Notes: a model not told the origin generated them from the letters alone. A stretch of 64,000 nucleotides of DNA from Lysobacterales bacterium (GCA_016721015.1 JADKJL010000003.1:124001-188000); one strand, 5' to 3'. Counted from the stretch's first letter, positions 49,872 through 58,965 are shown. A program made the numbers and translations.

Positions 49872-51050
49872 ATGTCCGGCATCGTCATCGTCGGCGCCAA
49901 GCGCACCGCCATCGGTTCCTTCCTCGGCCAGTTCACCGGCGTTCCCACAACCACGCTTGGCGCAACGGCGATCAAGGCGGCAGTCGAGCAATCCGGTGTG
50001 CCGGCCGCCGACATCTCGGAAGTCATCATGGGTTGCGTGCTGCCGGCCAACCTCGGCCAAGCTCCGGCCCGCCAGGCCTCGCTCGCCGCTGGCCTGCCGA
50101 AATCGACCGGCTGCACCACGATCAACAAGGTCTGCGGCTCGGGCATGAAGGCCATCATGCTGGCGCACGACCTCGTCAAGGCCGGATCCGCCAGCATCGT
50201 TGTCGCTGGCGGCATGGAGTCGATGACCAACGCGCCGCACATGCTGCCGAATTCGCGCACGGGCAATCGTTACGGCAATTTCTACGCGGTCGATCACATG
50301 GCCTGGGATGGTCTGACCAATCCCTATGATGGCCAGTCGATGGGCGTATTTGCCGAGGCCACGGCCGACAAATACAAGTTCACCCGCGAAGAACAGGATG
50401 CGTTCGCGATCGAATCGGTCAAGCGCGCGCAAGCCGCGATCGCCTCCGGCGCGTTCACCGACGAGATCGCTGCGGTGACCGTGTCGACGCGCAAGGGTGA
50501 TGTCGAGTTCGCCACCGACGAACAGCCCGGCAAGTCCGACATCAGCAAGATCCCGACTCTGAAACCGGCTTTCCGCAAGGACGGCGGCACGGTCACGGCG
50601 GCCAGCTCGTCAAGCATCTCCGACGGCGCCGCCGCAACCGTCGTCATGTCAGCCGACGAAGCGGGCAAACGCGGGCTCAAGGCCCTGGCCACGATCGTCG
50701 GCCATGCGACCAATTCGCAGGAACCGGAATGGTTCACCACCGCGCCGGTCGGGGCGATCGAGCGCGTGCTCAAGCAGGTGGGCTGGAAGATCGAGGATGT
50801 CGATTTGTTCGAGATCAACGAGGCGTTCGCTGTGGTCGCGATGACTCCGATCCGCGAACTCGGCATTCCGCACGAGAAGATCAACGTCAACGGTGGCGCC
50901 TGCGCCTTGGGTCATCCGATCGGCGCTTCCGGCGCACGTCTGGTGGTCACCCTGATCAACGCGCTCAAGGCACGTGGCGGCAAGCGCGGGGTGGCCAGCC
51001 TGTGTATTGGAGGTGGTGAGGCAACCGCGATCGCAATCGAACTCGCATAA
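49872..51050 (+). CDS. Acetyl-CoA C-acyltransferase (thiolase)
   Basis: 392 residues. The nucleophile is C88 in NKVCGSGMKA; the second cysteine is in SLCIGGGEA, and the catalytic histidine in GHPIGASGAR. NEAFAVV is also present. The size and sequence fit the biosynthetic/degradative acetoacetyl-CoA thiolase (AtoB/PhaA) group more than FadA. Divergent from the CSLREA gene; the shared gap of 167 bases should hold both promoters. Confidence 0.93.
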   Translation: MSGIVIVGAKRTAIGSFLGQFTGVPTTTLGATAIKAAVEQSGVPAADISEVIMGCVLPANLGQAPARQASLAAGLPKSTGCTTINKVCGSGMKAIMLAHDLVKAGSASIVVAGGMESMTNAPHMLPNSRTGNRYGNFYAVDHMAWDGLTNPYDGQSMGVFAEATADKYKFTREEQDAFAIESVKRAQAAIASGAFTDEIAAVTVSTRKGDVEFATDEQPGKSDISKIPTLKPAFRKDGGTVTAASSSSISDGAAATVVMSADEAGKRGLKALATIVGHATNSQEPEWFTTAPVGAIERVLKQVGWKIEDVDLFEINEAFAVVAMTPIRELGIPHEKINVNGGACALGHPIGASGARLVVTLINALKARGGKRGVASLCIGGGEATAIAIELA

Positions 51051-51205
51051 CGATTTTTTGCTGTTTCAGCGGATACAGTATGCTGAACGAGATTTCATCG
51101 AAACCAGAAAAGCCAAGCAGTTGTGTGCCTGGTCGCGGAAGTTGCCAATGCGGCGGGCAGCCCACCGAACACCCTGATACGCCGCTTCAATTTTGAGGGG
51201 ACACC

Positions 51206-51577
51206 ATGAAATTCACCCGTATTCTCCTGGCTTCGGCGCTGGCTCTCGGGCTGGCCGCTTGCGACAACTCCCAGAAAGACGCGCAGCAGGCTGCCGACGC
51301 TGCCACGAAGGCCGCCCAGGACGCGGCGGCCGCCACGCAGAAGGCCGCCGATGAAGCCGCAATGGCTGCCAAGAAGGCTGCCGAGGCAACCGGTGCCGCT
51401 GTGGACAGCGCTGCCGCGAAGACCATGGATGCCGCAAGCGACGCTGCTGACGCAACCAAGGAAGCAGCAGCCAAGGCAGCTGACGCCGTGGGCGATGCTG
51501 CCGACAAGATGAAGGAAGCTGCCGAAACCAAGAAAGAAGCGATCGAAGAGAAAAAGGACGACGACGCCAAGCATTGA
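51206..51577 (+). CDS. Alanine-rich lipoprotein with 11-residue helical repeats
   Basis: 123 residues. The lipobox LAAC gives C19 as the lipidated residue. The rest is almost only Ala, Lys, Asp and Glu in an approximate 11-residue rhythm (AADAATKAAQD, AAAATQKAADE, AAMAAKKAAEA), which predicts one long amphipathic helix, similar in style to Lpp-like or LEA-like proteins. It ends with a very charged tail (EEKKDDDAKH). It may span or line the periplasm. A clear terminator follows. Confidence 0.82.
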   Translation: MKFTRILLASALALGLAACDNSQKDAQQAADAATKAAQDAAAATQKAADEAAMAAKKAAEATGAAVDSAAAKTMDAASDAADATKEAAAKAADAVGDAADKMKEAAETKKEAIEEKKDDDAKH

Positions 51578-51601
51578 TCCTGCTTAGAAGTCACGATTTC
51601 G

Positions 51602-51632
51602 CCGGCCGCCTTGTGCGGCCGGTTTCGTTTGT
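51602..51632 (+). terminator. Rho-independent terminator after the Ala-rich lipoprotein gene
   Basis: The 8-bp stem CCGGCCGC-CTTGT-GCGGCCGG (51602-51622) is followed by TTTCGTTTG. It lies 24 bases after the stop codon. Confidence 0.8.
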
Positions 51633-51695
51633 GCTGATCGCCATTCGCGACCCGCTATGATCTGATCCTTCGGATTTCTCCAAAGCACGACCACC

Positions 51696-53303
51696 ATGCC
51701 TCGCATCCAGACCCAGATTGATCTCCGTTCTCCCGATTTCATTGCCAACGCCGCGCACTTGCGCGGCCTGGTCGAGGATCTCAAGCAGCTACTGCGGATC
51801 ACGTCCATGGGCGGCGGCGAGAAGGCCCGTAACAAGCACACCGAGCGCGGCAAATTGTTGCCTCGCGAACGCATCCGCGCGCTGCTCGATCCCGGCTCGC
51901 CCTTTCTCGAATTGTCGCCACTGGCCGCGCACAAGATGTACGACAACGCCGCGCCGTGCGCCGGATTGATTACCGGCATCGGCCGGGTCAGGGGCCAGGA
52001 AGTGCTGGTCGTCGCCAATGATGCAACCGTCAAGGGCGGAACCTATTTCCCGATGACCGTGAAGAAGCATCTGCGCGCCCAGGAAGTCGCCCTGGAAAAT
52101 CGCCTTCCCTGCATCTACCTGGTCGATTCTGGGGGCGCGTTTCTGCCGCTGCAGGACGAGGTATTTCCCGATCGCGAGCATTTCGGCCGCATCTTCTACA
52201 ACCAGGCACGCATGAGCGCGCTGGGCATTGCCCAGATCGCCGTGGTCATGGGCTCGTGCACAGCCGGCGGAGCTTACGTTCCTGCGATGAGCGACGAGAC
52301 CATCATCGTCAAGGAACAGGGCACGATCTTTCTCGGCGGCCCGCCACTGGTCAAGGCGGCCACCGGTGAGATCGTCGATGCCGAAGCGCTCGGTGGTGCC
52401 GACGTGCATACCTCCGTTTCAGGGGTGGCCGATCATTTCGCCGAAAACGATACGCATGCACTGAGCATCGCCCGCGATCTGGTTGGCAACCTCAATCGCA
52501 GCAAGCTCATGCCGCTGGCGCTTGTCGAGCCTCGTGATCCGGCTTATGCCGCCGAAGAGATCTACGGCATCGTGCCGCGCGAGACGCGCATCCCGTTCGA
52601 TATCCGCGAGCTGATCGCGCGCATCGTCGATGGCTCGGAATTCACCGAATTCAAGGCCCGTTACGCAAAAACGCTGATCACCGGTTTCGCCCATATTCAC
52701 GGCTACCCGGTTGGCATCATCGCCAACAACGGCATCCTGTTTGCCGAATCGGCGCTCAAGGGCGCGCACTTCATCGAGCTGTGCAACCAGCGCAACATCC
52801 CGCTCGTATTCCTGCAGAACATCACAGGATTCATGGTCGGTCGCAAATACGAGAACGCCGGCATCGCCAAGGATGGCGCGAAGATGGTCACCGCGGTGGC
52901 CTGCTCGCATGTGCCGAAGTTCACGGTCGTCATCGGCGGCAGCTTTGGCGCGGGCAACTACGCAATGTGTGGCCGCGCCTACGGTGCACGCTTCCTCTGG
53001 ATGTGGCCGAACTCGCGCATCAGCGTGATGGGTGGTGAACAGGCTGCCAGCGTCCTCGCAACGGTCAAGCGCGATGGCCTCGAAGGCGCCGGGAAAACCT
53101 GGTCAGCCGAGGCCGAAGCCGAATTCAAGACGCCGATCCGCGAGCAATACGAGCATCAGGGCCATCCCTACTATGCCAGTGCCCGACTCTGGGACGACGG
53201 CATCATCGATCCGGTCGATACGCGCCGCGTGTTGGGACTGGCAATCTCCGCTTCGCTCAATGCGCCAATCGAAACGGGTCGTTTCGGTGTTTTCCGCATG
53301 TGA
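51696..53303 (+). CDS. liuB: Methylcrotonyl-CoA carboxylase carboxyltransferase (beta) subunit
   Basis: 535 residues, the length of the MCC beta subunit. It has the carboxyltransferase halves: N-terminal GGGEKARNKHTERGKLLPRER, VANDATVKGGTYFPMT, LVDSGGAFLPLQ, GSCTAGGAYVPAMSDE; and C-terminal GFMVGRKYENAGIAKDGAKM, GGSFGAGNYAMCGRAY. Together with a biotin subunit (not in the window) it carboxylates 3-methylcrotonyl-CoA in leucine breakdown. The other liu genes are presumably elsewhere. Confidence 0.9.
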   Translation: MPRIQTQIDLRSPDFIANAAHLRGLVEDLKQLLRITSMGGGEKARNKHTERGKLLPRERIRALLDPGSPFLELSPLAAHKMYDNAAPCAGLITGIGRVRGQEVLVVANDATVKGGTYFPMTVKKHLRAQEVALENRLPCIYLVDSGGAFLPLQDEVFPDREHFGRIFYNQARMSALGIAQIAVVMGSCTAGGAYVPAMSDETIIVKEQGTIFLGGPPLVKAATGEIVDAEALGGADVHTSVSGVADHFAENDTHALSIARDLVGNLNRSKLMPLALVEPRDPAYAAEEIYGIVPRETRIPFDIRELIARIVDGSEFTEFKARYAKTLITGFAHIHGYPVGIIANNGILFAESALKGAHFIELCNQRNIPLVFLQNITGFMVGRKYENAGIAKDGAKMVTAVACSHVPKFTVVIGGSFGAGNYAMCGRAYGARFLWMWPNSRISVMGGEQAASVLATVKRDGLEGAGKTWSAEAEAEFKTPIREQYEHQGHPYYASARLWDDGIIDPVDTRRVLGLAISASLNAPIETGRFGVFRM

Positions 53304-53338
53304 TTGCTGACCGATAAAATATTTGAAATCAACCGATT

Positions 53339-54340
53339 ATGGAACATTCCTCGATTTGTTCTCGGATTGTCGCAGGCGCCTTGGCGCTCGTGCCCGGCAT
53401 TCCAGGGATAACCAAAGCGGCCGAGCCGCTGGCAACGTGGCTGCAAACCCGTGATCAGAATCCGTTTGCGCTTGCCAGTGGACTTCCGCTGGCGCCGTCC
53501 ATTCCGTCGGCGCGGCGTTGGCAATTCGATACGACCTTCAATGCCGCCAATACGGAGCTTGCCCAATTCCGCGGCGATTCGTCCATGCTGTTTGATGCAG
53601 AGACCCACGAAACCCGAATCAGCGCCGCCTACGCCTTCAATGATCGCTGGAGCCTGCGCGCATCGCTGGGCCAACTGTCGATTGGTGACGGGTTCATGGA
53701 TGGGCCGATCGAACGCTTCCACCGCGCATTCGGATTCGACAATGGCGATCGTGGTCAGCTCGATACCGCGGCACCGGTGATCGAGGTGCGCGGCAGCGGT
53801 GCACCGCTTTACTCGCTGGATCACGCCACATCAGGAACCGCACCGCTGCTGGTTGACCTGACGCGCCGATGGAGATTCGGTAACGCGGACGTTTCCGGCA
53901 TCTCGCTCGGCACCAAGTTCGCGACCGGCAGCGTGAGCCGATTGACCGACAGTGGAAGCACGGATGTTTCCCTGTCCGCCTTCACCCTGCTCGGCGTCGG
54001 CGAACGACTGGCCTTCGGTGCGCGCGCGGGTATCCTGCTGAGAACCGGCAACGACCTCCTCGAAGACCATGCCCGCGGCCAGGTGCCGTTCGCCGGCATC
54101 CTGCTGCGCTATCGACTCGGTGAGAACTGGAGCGCGTTGTTGCAGTCCGACGCGCATGGCGCGCTCTACCGGCGCCTCCCGGATTTCCTCGGCAGCACCA
54201 GCAACCAACTCAATTTCGGCTTGAGCCGGCGCATCGGCGGGAGCTCCGAGTTTCAGGTCACCCTGGCCGAGGATCTGCCCGCACTGCATTCAACGGATGT
54301 TGCGCTGACATTGAATTGGCACCTGACTCCGGGACATTGA
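53339..54340 (+). CDS. DUF3187 family protein, probably outer membrane
   Basis: 333 residues with an N-terminal signal-like stretch (IVAGALALVPGIPGITKA). The mature start PLATWLQTRDQNPFALASGLP is the DUF3187 mark. The rest alternates aromatic and polar residues with Gly turns (AAYAFNDRWSLRASLGQLSI, FAGILLRYRLGENWSALLQS), and the end, DVALTLNWHL, resembles an outer-membrane beta-barrel strand. Function unknown. It is 36 bases downstream of liuB. Confidence 0.78.
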   Translation: MEHSSICSRIVAGALALVPGIPGITKAAEPLATWLQTRDQNPFALASGLPLAPSIPSARRWQFDTTFNAANTELAQFRGDSSMLFDAETHETRISAAYAFNDRWSLRASLGQLSIGDGFMDGPIERFHRAFGFDNGDRGQLDTAAPVIEVRGSGAPLYSLDHATSGTAPLLVDLTRRWRFGNADVSGISLGTKFATGSVSRLTDSGSTDVSLSAFTLLGVGERLAFGARAGILLRTGNDLLEDHARGQVPFAGILLRYRLGENWSALLQSDAHGALYRRLPDFLGSTSNQLNFGLSRRIGGSSEFQVTLAEDLPALHSTDVALTLNWHLTPGH

Positions 54341-54470
54341 ACCTGCGACAACACGTCACTGCCTTTTCCCTTTAGATTCAGTCGAACGGGCCTACCTTGA
54401 TGGTCGAATCGAAATGCACCCACGCGGGCGCCTGACGATGAAACGCCACCCTCAAAGGAGTTCAATCACC

Positions 54471-54911
54471 ATGCGCAATCTTTTCATTGCAGCCTCTTTC
54501 CTGCTCGCCTCTTCCTCGGCATTCGCCGCCTGTTCGGTCGACGTCGATGGCAACGACGCCATGCAGTTCAACGTCAAGGCCATCGAGATCCCAAGCACAT
54601 GCAAGGACTTCACCGTCAACCTGACCCATTCCGGCAAGATGCCAAAGGCCGCCATGGGCCACAACTGGGTGCTGACCAAGACCGCCGACATGCAAGGCGT
54701 CGCCAATGACGGCGCGACCGCCGGTCTCGCCAAGGAGTATGTCAAGGCGGATGACGCCCGCGTTATTGCCCACACCAAGGTAATCGGCGCCGGCGAAACC
54801 ACCTCGGTCACCTTCCCGGTCAGCAAGCTGGCCGCAGACGGCAAGTACTCCTTCTTCTGCTCGTTCCCGGGTCATTGGGCGCTCATGAAGGGCACGGTCA
54901 CCATCAAGTAA
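54471..54911 (+). CDS. azu: Azurin
   Basis: 146 residues from the ATG at 54471, which has an AAGGAG motif upstream; two earlier in-frame ATGs lack it. After a 19-residue signal peptide the mature protein starts ACSVDVDGND. The copper ligands are H64 (MGHNWVL), C130, H135 and M139 (FFCSFPGHWALMKG), which in mature numbering are H45, C111, H116 and M120, one off the Pseudomonas azurin. A small periplasmic electron carrier. Confidence 0.96.
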   Translation: MRNLFIAASFLLASSSAFAACSVDVDGNDAMQFNVKAIEIPSTCKDFTVNLTHSGKMPKAAMGHNWVLTKTADMQGVANDGATAGLAKEYVKADDARVIAHTKVIGAGETTSVTFPVSKLAADGKYSFFCSFPGHWALMKGTVTIK

Positions 54912-54919
54912 GGTCGTTC

Positions 54920-54942
54920 CACGACTCGGTTTCCGAGTTGTG
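54920..54942 (+). terminator. Hairpin after azurin
   Basis: CACGACTCGG-TTT-CCGAGTTGTG, a 10-bp stem with one G-U pair, 8 bases after the azurin stop. The tail is TTATGGG, so it is a weak or stabilising 3' end rather than a classic terminator. Confidence 0.55.
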
Positions 54943-54956
54943 TTATGGGACAATCC

Positions 54957-54981
54957 GGGGCCGCAGGCAACCTGCGGCCCC
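54957..54981 (+). promoter_or_regulatory. Leader hairpin overlapping the tRNA-Arg 5' end
   Basis: GGGGCCGCAGG-caa-CCTGCGGCCCC is a perfect 11-bp stem. Its right arm includes the first six bases of the tRNA (GGCCCC). The pre-tRNA leader can thus pair with the same bases as the acceptor's 3' strand (CGGGGCC). Confidence 0.65.
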
Positions 54982-55052
54982 GTAGCTCAGCTGGATAGAG
55001 CGTCCCCCTCCTAAGGGGAAGGTCGTACGTTCGAATCGTATCGGGGCCGCCA
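54976..55052 (+). tRNA. tRNA-Arg (anticodon CCT)
   Basis: 77 bases with CCA encoded. Acceptor GGCCCCG/CGGGGCC, D arm AGCTCAGCTGGATAGAGC, anticodon loop CTCCTAA with CCT at 55010-55012, T arm TACGTTCGAATCGTA. It reads AGG codons. Confidence 0.97.
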
Positions 55053-55473
55053 TCCAATTCAGTGGTTTGCCCGCCTTTGCGGGTGTATTCGATCCGATTG
55101 GCCCGTTCCGAAACGTGTGCTCGTGCGGGTTCCCTGCGCTTTTTCCGGACGCCGCCTGCAAACTGCCCCGGCGCGCTTCACGCGCTGTGCTACTGACACT
55201 TCTGGTTCTTCCGCAGGCGGTTGCCTGTTCGCATCTGCAAATTGGGTGATCGCCGCGCGCGGACGAGTGCGTCGTGGCTGCAGGGAATTGCGACCGATGG
55301 GGAGACCTCAGCCACCCAACCCGTCAGGTTGACCTGCATCAAGGACAGGCGCTTGCGGCTGCAGGCATCATCTCCCGCCGCTTGGCTGGGGCTTGCTGGC
55401 GAAGACGACAAATGTACTTGTAATCTTGTGAGACGGCCTCGGCATATCCTCCGCACCCAATCCGATTGCGACA
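55053..55473. other. Intergenic region between tRNA-Arg and nadA
   Basis: 421 bases without a convincing gene. A short hairpin CCCGC-CTTT-GCGGG (55070-55083) could end the tRNA transcript. A stretch ACAAATGTACTTGT (55408-55421), an imperfect palindrome 53 bases before nadA, might be an operator. The rest shows nothing I can name; a tRNA 3' end is a common integration site, but no integrase or att repeat was seen. Confidence 0.5.
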
Positions 55474-56499
55474 ATGAACGACACGGACACCTGCCCTGCC
55501 CCACACTGGCGCCCCGGGCTCGAAGAAGAATATGCGGCGCTGACGGATCGACTGGAATCGATGCTTCCGTGTCTCGAGATTCCATTGCACCTGCCGTGGA
55601 TCGACGCGATCCAGCAGCTGAAGCGCCAGCGCGGTGCGGTGATCATGGCGCACAGCTACCAGTCACCGGAGATCTTCCACGGCGTGGCCGACATCACCGG
55701 CGATTCACTGGCCTTGGCCCAGGCCGCCGCCGATTGCGACAGTGACCTGATCGTCCTTTGCGGAGTTCACTTCATGGCCGAAAGCGCCAAGCTGCTGGCC
55801 CCGCAAAAGCGTGTGCTGATTCCCGATCGCGAAGCGGGCTGTTCGCTGGCGACATCGATCAACGCCGCCGATGTGCGTGGACTGCGCGAGCGCCATCCCG
55901 GCGTGCCGGTGGTCAGCTATGTCAACACCAGCGCCGAAGTCAAAGCCGAATCCGATGCCTGCTGCACTTCGGCGAATGCCGTCCAGGTGGTCGAGGCGAT
56001 GGGTGCTGAAAAGGTGATCTTCCTGCCGGACCGCTATCTCGGCCAATGGGTGGCGACACAGACACAGGTCGAACTGGTTCTGTGGAACGGCACCTGCGAA
56101 GTGCACGAGACGTTTACCGCAAGTCAGGCCCGGCATACCCGCGAACAGTTCAATGCAAAACTCGTGGCTCATCCCGAATGTGCGCCGGATGTGCTCGCCG
56201 AAGCGGATTTCGTCGGCTCAACCACGGCGATGGGGCACTGGCTTGAGCGTGAGCGGCCCGAGCGCGTGGCCATGATCACGGAGTGCTCGATGGCCGACAA
56301 CCTGCGCAACCGGTTTCCGCAGATCGAGTTCATCAAACCCTGCAACCTGTGTCCGCACATGAAGCGCATCACCCTGCCGAAAATTTACGCCTGTCTGCGC
56401 GACCTGCGCCATGAGGTCAGCATCGCACCAGCGGTGGCGGCTCGCGCCCGCGCCAGCCTGGAACGCATGCTGGCGATTGGCCGGCACGAAACAATCTGA
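55474..56499 (+). CDS. nadA: Quinolinate synthase A
   Basis: 341 residues. The three iron-sulfur cysteines are C123 (EAGCSLA), C208 (GTCEVHE) and C293 (PCNLCPHMK). Substrate-binding segments MAHSYQSPEI, SYVNTSAEVKAESD and FLPDRYLGQWV are intact. It condenses iminoaspartate with dihydroxyacetone phosphate to quinolinate. Its stop shares a base with the nadB start. Confidence 0.96.
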   Translation: MNDTDTCPAPHWRPGLEEEYAALTDRLESMLPCLEIPLHLPWIDAIQQLKRQRGAVIMAHSYQSPEIFHGVADITGDSLALAQAAADCDSDLIVLCGVHFMAESAKLLAPQKRVLIPDREAGCSLATSINAADVRGLRERHPGVPVVSYVNTSAEVKAESDACCTSANAVQVVEAMGAEKVIFLPDRYLGQWVATQTQVELVLWNGTCEVHETFTASQARHTREQFNAKLVAHPECAPDVLAEADFVGSTTAMGHWLERERPERVAMITECSMADNLRNRFPQIEFIKPCNLCPHMKRITLPKIYACLRDLRHEVSIAPAVAARARASLERMLAIGRHETI

Positions 56500-57986
56500 T
56501 GCGCGGCAATGCGCCGATCGTGGTCGTCGGTGGCGGCATGGCCGGGCTGTGTACGGCACTGGCGGCTGCACCACGACCGGTTGTGCTGCTCAGTCGCGCT
56601 GCCGATGGTGAGGGCAGCGCCAGCACGTTGGCGCAGGGTGGCATCGCCGCTGCGATCGGTGCCGGTGACAGCATCGATGCCCACGTGGCCGATACCCTGC
56701 TCGCCGGCGCCATGCACAACGACCCTGGTCGAGTGCGCATGCTCGCTGCCGCGGCAGCCGAGGCCATTGAATGGCTGCAAGAACACGGTACCGAATTCGA
56801 TCGTGATGGCGCAGGCCTGCAACTGGGACGCGAAGGCGGTCATCATCATGCGCGCATCGTGCACGCCGGAGGTGACGCCAGCGGAGCGCGCGTGATGGCC
56901 GCGTTGAGCGCTGAGGCTCGTTCAGCCACGCATATCGACTGGCGCAGTGGCGTCGAAGCGGATGCGCTAGTTTTGCGCGATGGCCGCGTTGCCGGCGTGC
57001 GCCTGGATCAGGATGGGCGCAACGAGATCCTGATGTCATCCGCCGTTGTGCTGGCCACCGGCGGCGTGGGTGCATTGTTTGCGCGCACGACCAATCCGGT
57101 CGGTGCGAATGGCTCCGGCCTCGCCCTGGCGATGGCCGCAGGCGCACAGTTGCAAGATATGGAATTTGTCCAGTTCCATCCGACCGCGCTGGATCTGGAG
57201 GAGGCGCACTCGCTGCCGCTTGTCACCGAGGCCTTGCGTGGAGTCGGTGCGCGCCTGCGCGATGGCAATGGCAAGGCGATCATGGACGGCCTGCATCCGC
57301 TTGGCGATCTCGCTCCGCGCGACATCGTCGCCCGCCGCGTTTGGCAGGAAAACCAGACGGGCGGCACCGTCTCACTCGATGCGCGCGCGCTGGAGATCCA
57401 CTGGGAGCGGGCTTTCCCGACTGTGCTCGCTACCTGTCTGGGGCATGGCATCGATCCGCGCCACATGCCGATTCCGGTCAGCGCGGCTGCCCATTTCCAC
57501 ATGGGCGGATTGCCTGTCGATGACCTCGGAAGAACCAGCCTGGACGGCCTGTACGCCGTCGGCGAAGTCGCCTGCAATGGCGTGCACGGGGCCAATCGAC
57601 TGGCCAGCAATTCGCTGCTCGAATGCGTCGTGTTCGGGCGTCGCCTGGGCTCGCATCTTCGCGAGCAGCAATCGGTTCGCCACGATGGCGGGTGCTTGCT
57701 TGTCGAGCGTGGCGCTGGACTGCACAGCGATGATCTGCGACTCCTGCGCGAAACATTGTGGCAGGCGGCCGGACCGATTCGCACAGCACAAAACCTGCAG
57801 CACGGCATCGACACTCTTGCACCCCTGCTTGCGCGTGGCTGGCAGGCACGGCTTGGACAATCACTGCTGGCTGCGGCATTGCGGCGAACGACCAGTATCG
57901 GTGCGCATTGGCGCGACGATGCAGTCATCAATCCCGTATCCCGGAGCAGACCGAACCGGTCAATCAGCCATTCGATCAGGCATTGA
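56499..57986 (+). CDS. nadB: L-aspartate oxidase
   Basis: 495 residues. FAD motif VVVGGGMAGLCTALAA, then ASTLAQGGIAAAIG, the active region FHPTALDL with HSLPLVTEALRG, and CNGVHGANRLASNSLLE, all typical of NadB. It makes the iminoaspartate used by NadA, so the pair forms the aspartate route to NAD. The start overlaps the nadA stop by one base. Confidence 0.95.
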   Translation: MRGNAPIVVVGGGMAGLCTALAAAPRPVVLLSRAADGEGSASTLAQGGIAAAIGAGDSIDAHVADTLLAGAMHNDPGRVRMLAAAAAEAIEWLQEHGTEFDRDGAGLQLGREGGHHHARIVHAGGDASGARVMAALSAEARSATHIDWRSGVEADALVLRDGRVAGVRLDQDGRNEILMSSAVVLATGGVGALFARTTNPVGANGSGLALAMAAGAQLQDMEFVQFHPTALDLEEAHSLPLVTEALRGVGARLRDGNGKAIMDGLHPLGDLAPRDIVARRVWQENQTGGTVSLDARALEIHWERAFPTVLATCLGHGIDPRHMPIPVSAAAHFHMGGLPVDDLGRTSLDGLYAVGEVACNGVHGANRLASNSLLECVVFGRRLGSHLREQQSVRHDGGCLLVERGAGLHSDDLRLLRETLWQAAGPIRTAQNLQHGIDTLAPLLARGWQARLGQSLLAAALRRTTSIGAHWRDDAVINPVSRSRPNRSISHSIRH

Positions 57987-58125
57987 CGTCACCGCTGTCG
58001 ACGCGCGGCGAAGCTTGCTCGCTCCGGTTGGCCATGCGGGCGCTCGCGTTTGCAATCTCAGCGACACACGACGCCTTGGTGGCGTGCTGAAAGGCGGACA
58101 TGATCGACCCGATACGTGTCCGTGC

Positions 58126-58743
58126 TCACGCCGCCAGTCGGGTCAGCTTGATCACGCGGACATCATCGGCAAAATCGAGCAGCATGCGCCGCACGCGATC
58201 CTGCCAGATGCGGGCGAAATCCTGCTTCTGCTCGTCACTGGCGGAATCCTGCACGATGGCCGTGAGCAGGGAGCGCATCTGCGGGTCGCCGGGAACCGGC
58301 GTGGTGTCCAGCTCCACGGATACGCTTTCGCCACTATCGAGGCGACGAAAACCAATCACATCGGACTCGTGGCGCCCGGCAAAGCTCAGCAAGCCATCAC
58401 GGGCGTAGCGCCCGCCCAGCCCCTGGAAACCATTCTCGGCGGCTGCCCCGGTCAGCAGGGTCAGAACCTGGGCAACCACGCCGGTGGTTCCATGGTGTGC
58501 GGGAGCCGGCATCGCCACCTCGATCATGCCGCGTTCGGCGGGCCCGTCGGGATACAGCGCGCGCAACGCGGCACGACCGCTGAGAAAGGCGCCGGCTACG
58601 GTAGGACACGAATGCCCGGCCAGTCGCACCACATCGACGTAGCGGTAATCGAGCAATCCACCCTTGGCCGCGCCCAGCAGCTGGGCCAGACGGTCATAGG
58701 TGTGGACCACGGGGGCCTGAGCGTAGAAATCCGGAAAATTCAT
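58126..58743 (-). CDS. FmdE-like protein behind a Fur box
   Basis: 205 residues from the ATG at 58743. The N-terminal third contains VVRLAGHSCPTVAGAFL, which resembles the metal-binding GH.CPG motif of FmdE-type (COG2191) proteins, followed by MIEVAMPAPAHHGTTG with two adjacent histidines. The rest is alpha/beta, ending with DFARIWQDRVRRMLLDFAD. No enzyme activity can be assigned. The near-perfect Fur-type sequence just upstream suggests control by iron. The best alternative is a general metal-binding or chaperone role. Confidence 0.7.
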   Translation of the reverse strand: MNFPDFYAQAPVVHTYDRLAQLLGAAKGGLLDYRYVDVVRLAGHSCPTVAGAFLSGRAALRALYPDGPAERGMIEVAMPAPAHHGTTGVVAQVLTLLTGAAAENGFQGLGGRYARDGLLSFAGRHESDVIGFRRLDSGESVSVELDTTPVPGDPQMRSLLTAIVQDSASDEQKQDFARIWQDRVRRMLLDFADDVRVIKLTRLAA

Positions 58744-58794
58744 GGGGATACCTCCAATGGGAATGCAATGCCGCGTCATCGGACAAGGGACGGT

Positions 58795-58813
58795 AATGCA
58801 AATCATTATCATA
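58795..58813 (-). promoter_or_regulatory. Fur box-like operator
   Basis: aatgcaaatcattatcata is close to the Fur consensus GATAATGATAATCATTATC, best seen on the minus strand as ATGATAATGATTTGCATT. It lies 52 bases before the start of the FmdE-like gene. Confidence 0.65.
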
Positions 58814-58965
58814 TACCAACGACGCTACCGGTCCAATCAGTTTCACGTCGGTTCGGCAGGGACAGTGCCTTCGTGGATAGGTGGGATCGGAATGGATACG
58901 CCACTGAGCCACGCTGGACTGAGCGTCTGAAATATCAGCCGCAGCACAAGACATCGCGCCTTCGG

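Noticed and set aside
55053..55473. Integrated element at the tRNA-Arg 3' end
   Set aside because: No integrase, no direct repeat of the tRNA end, and nadAB follow at once.
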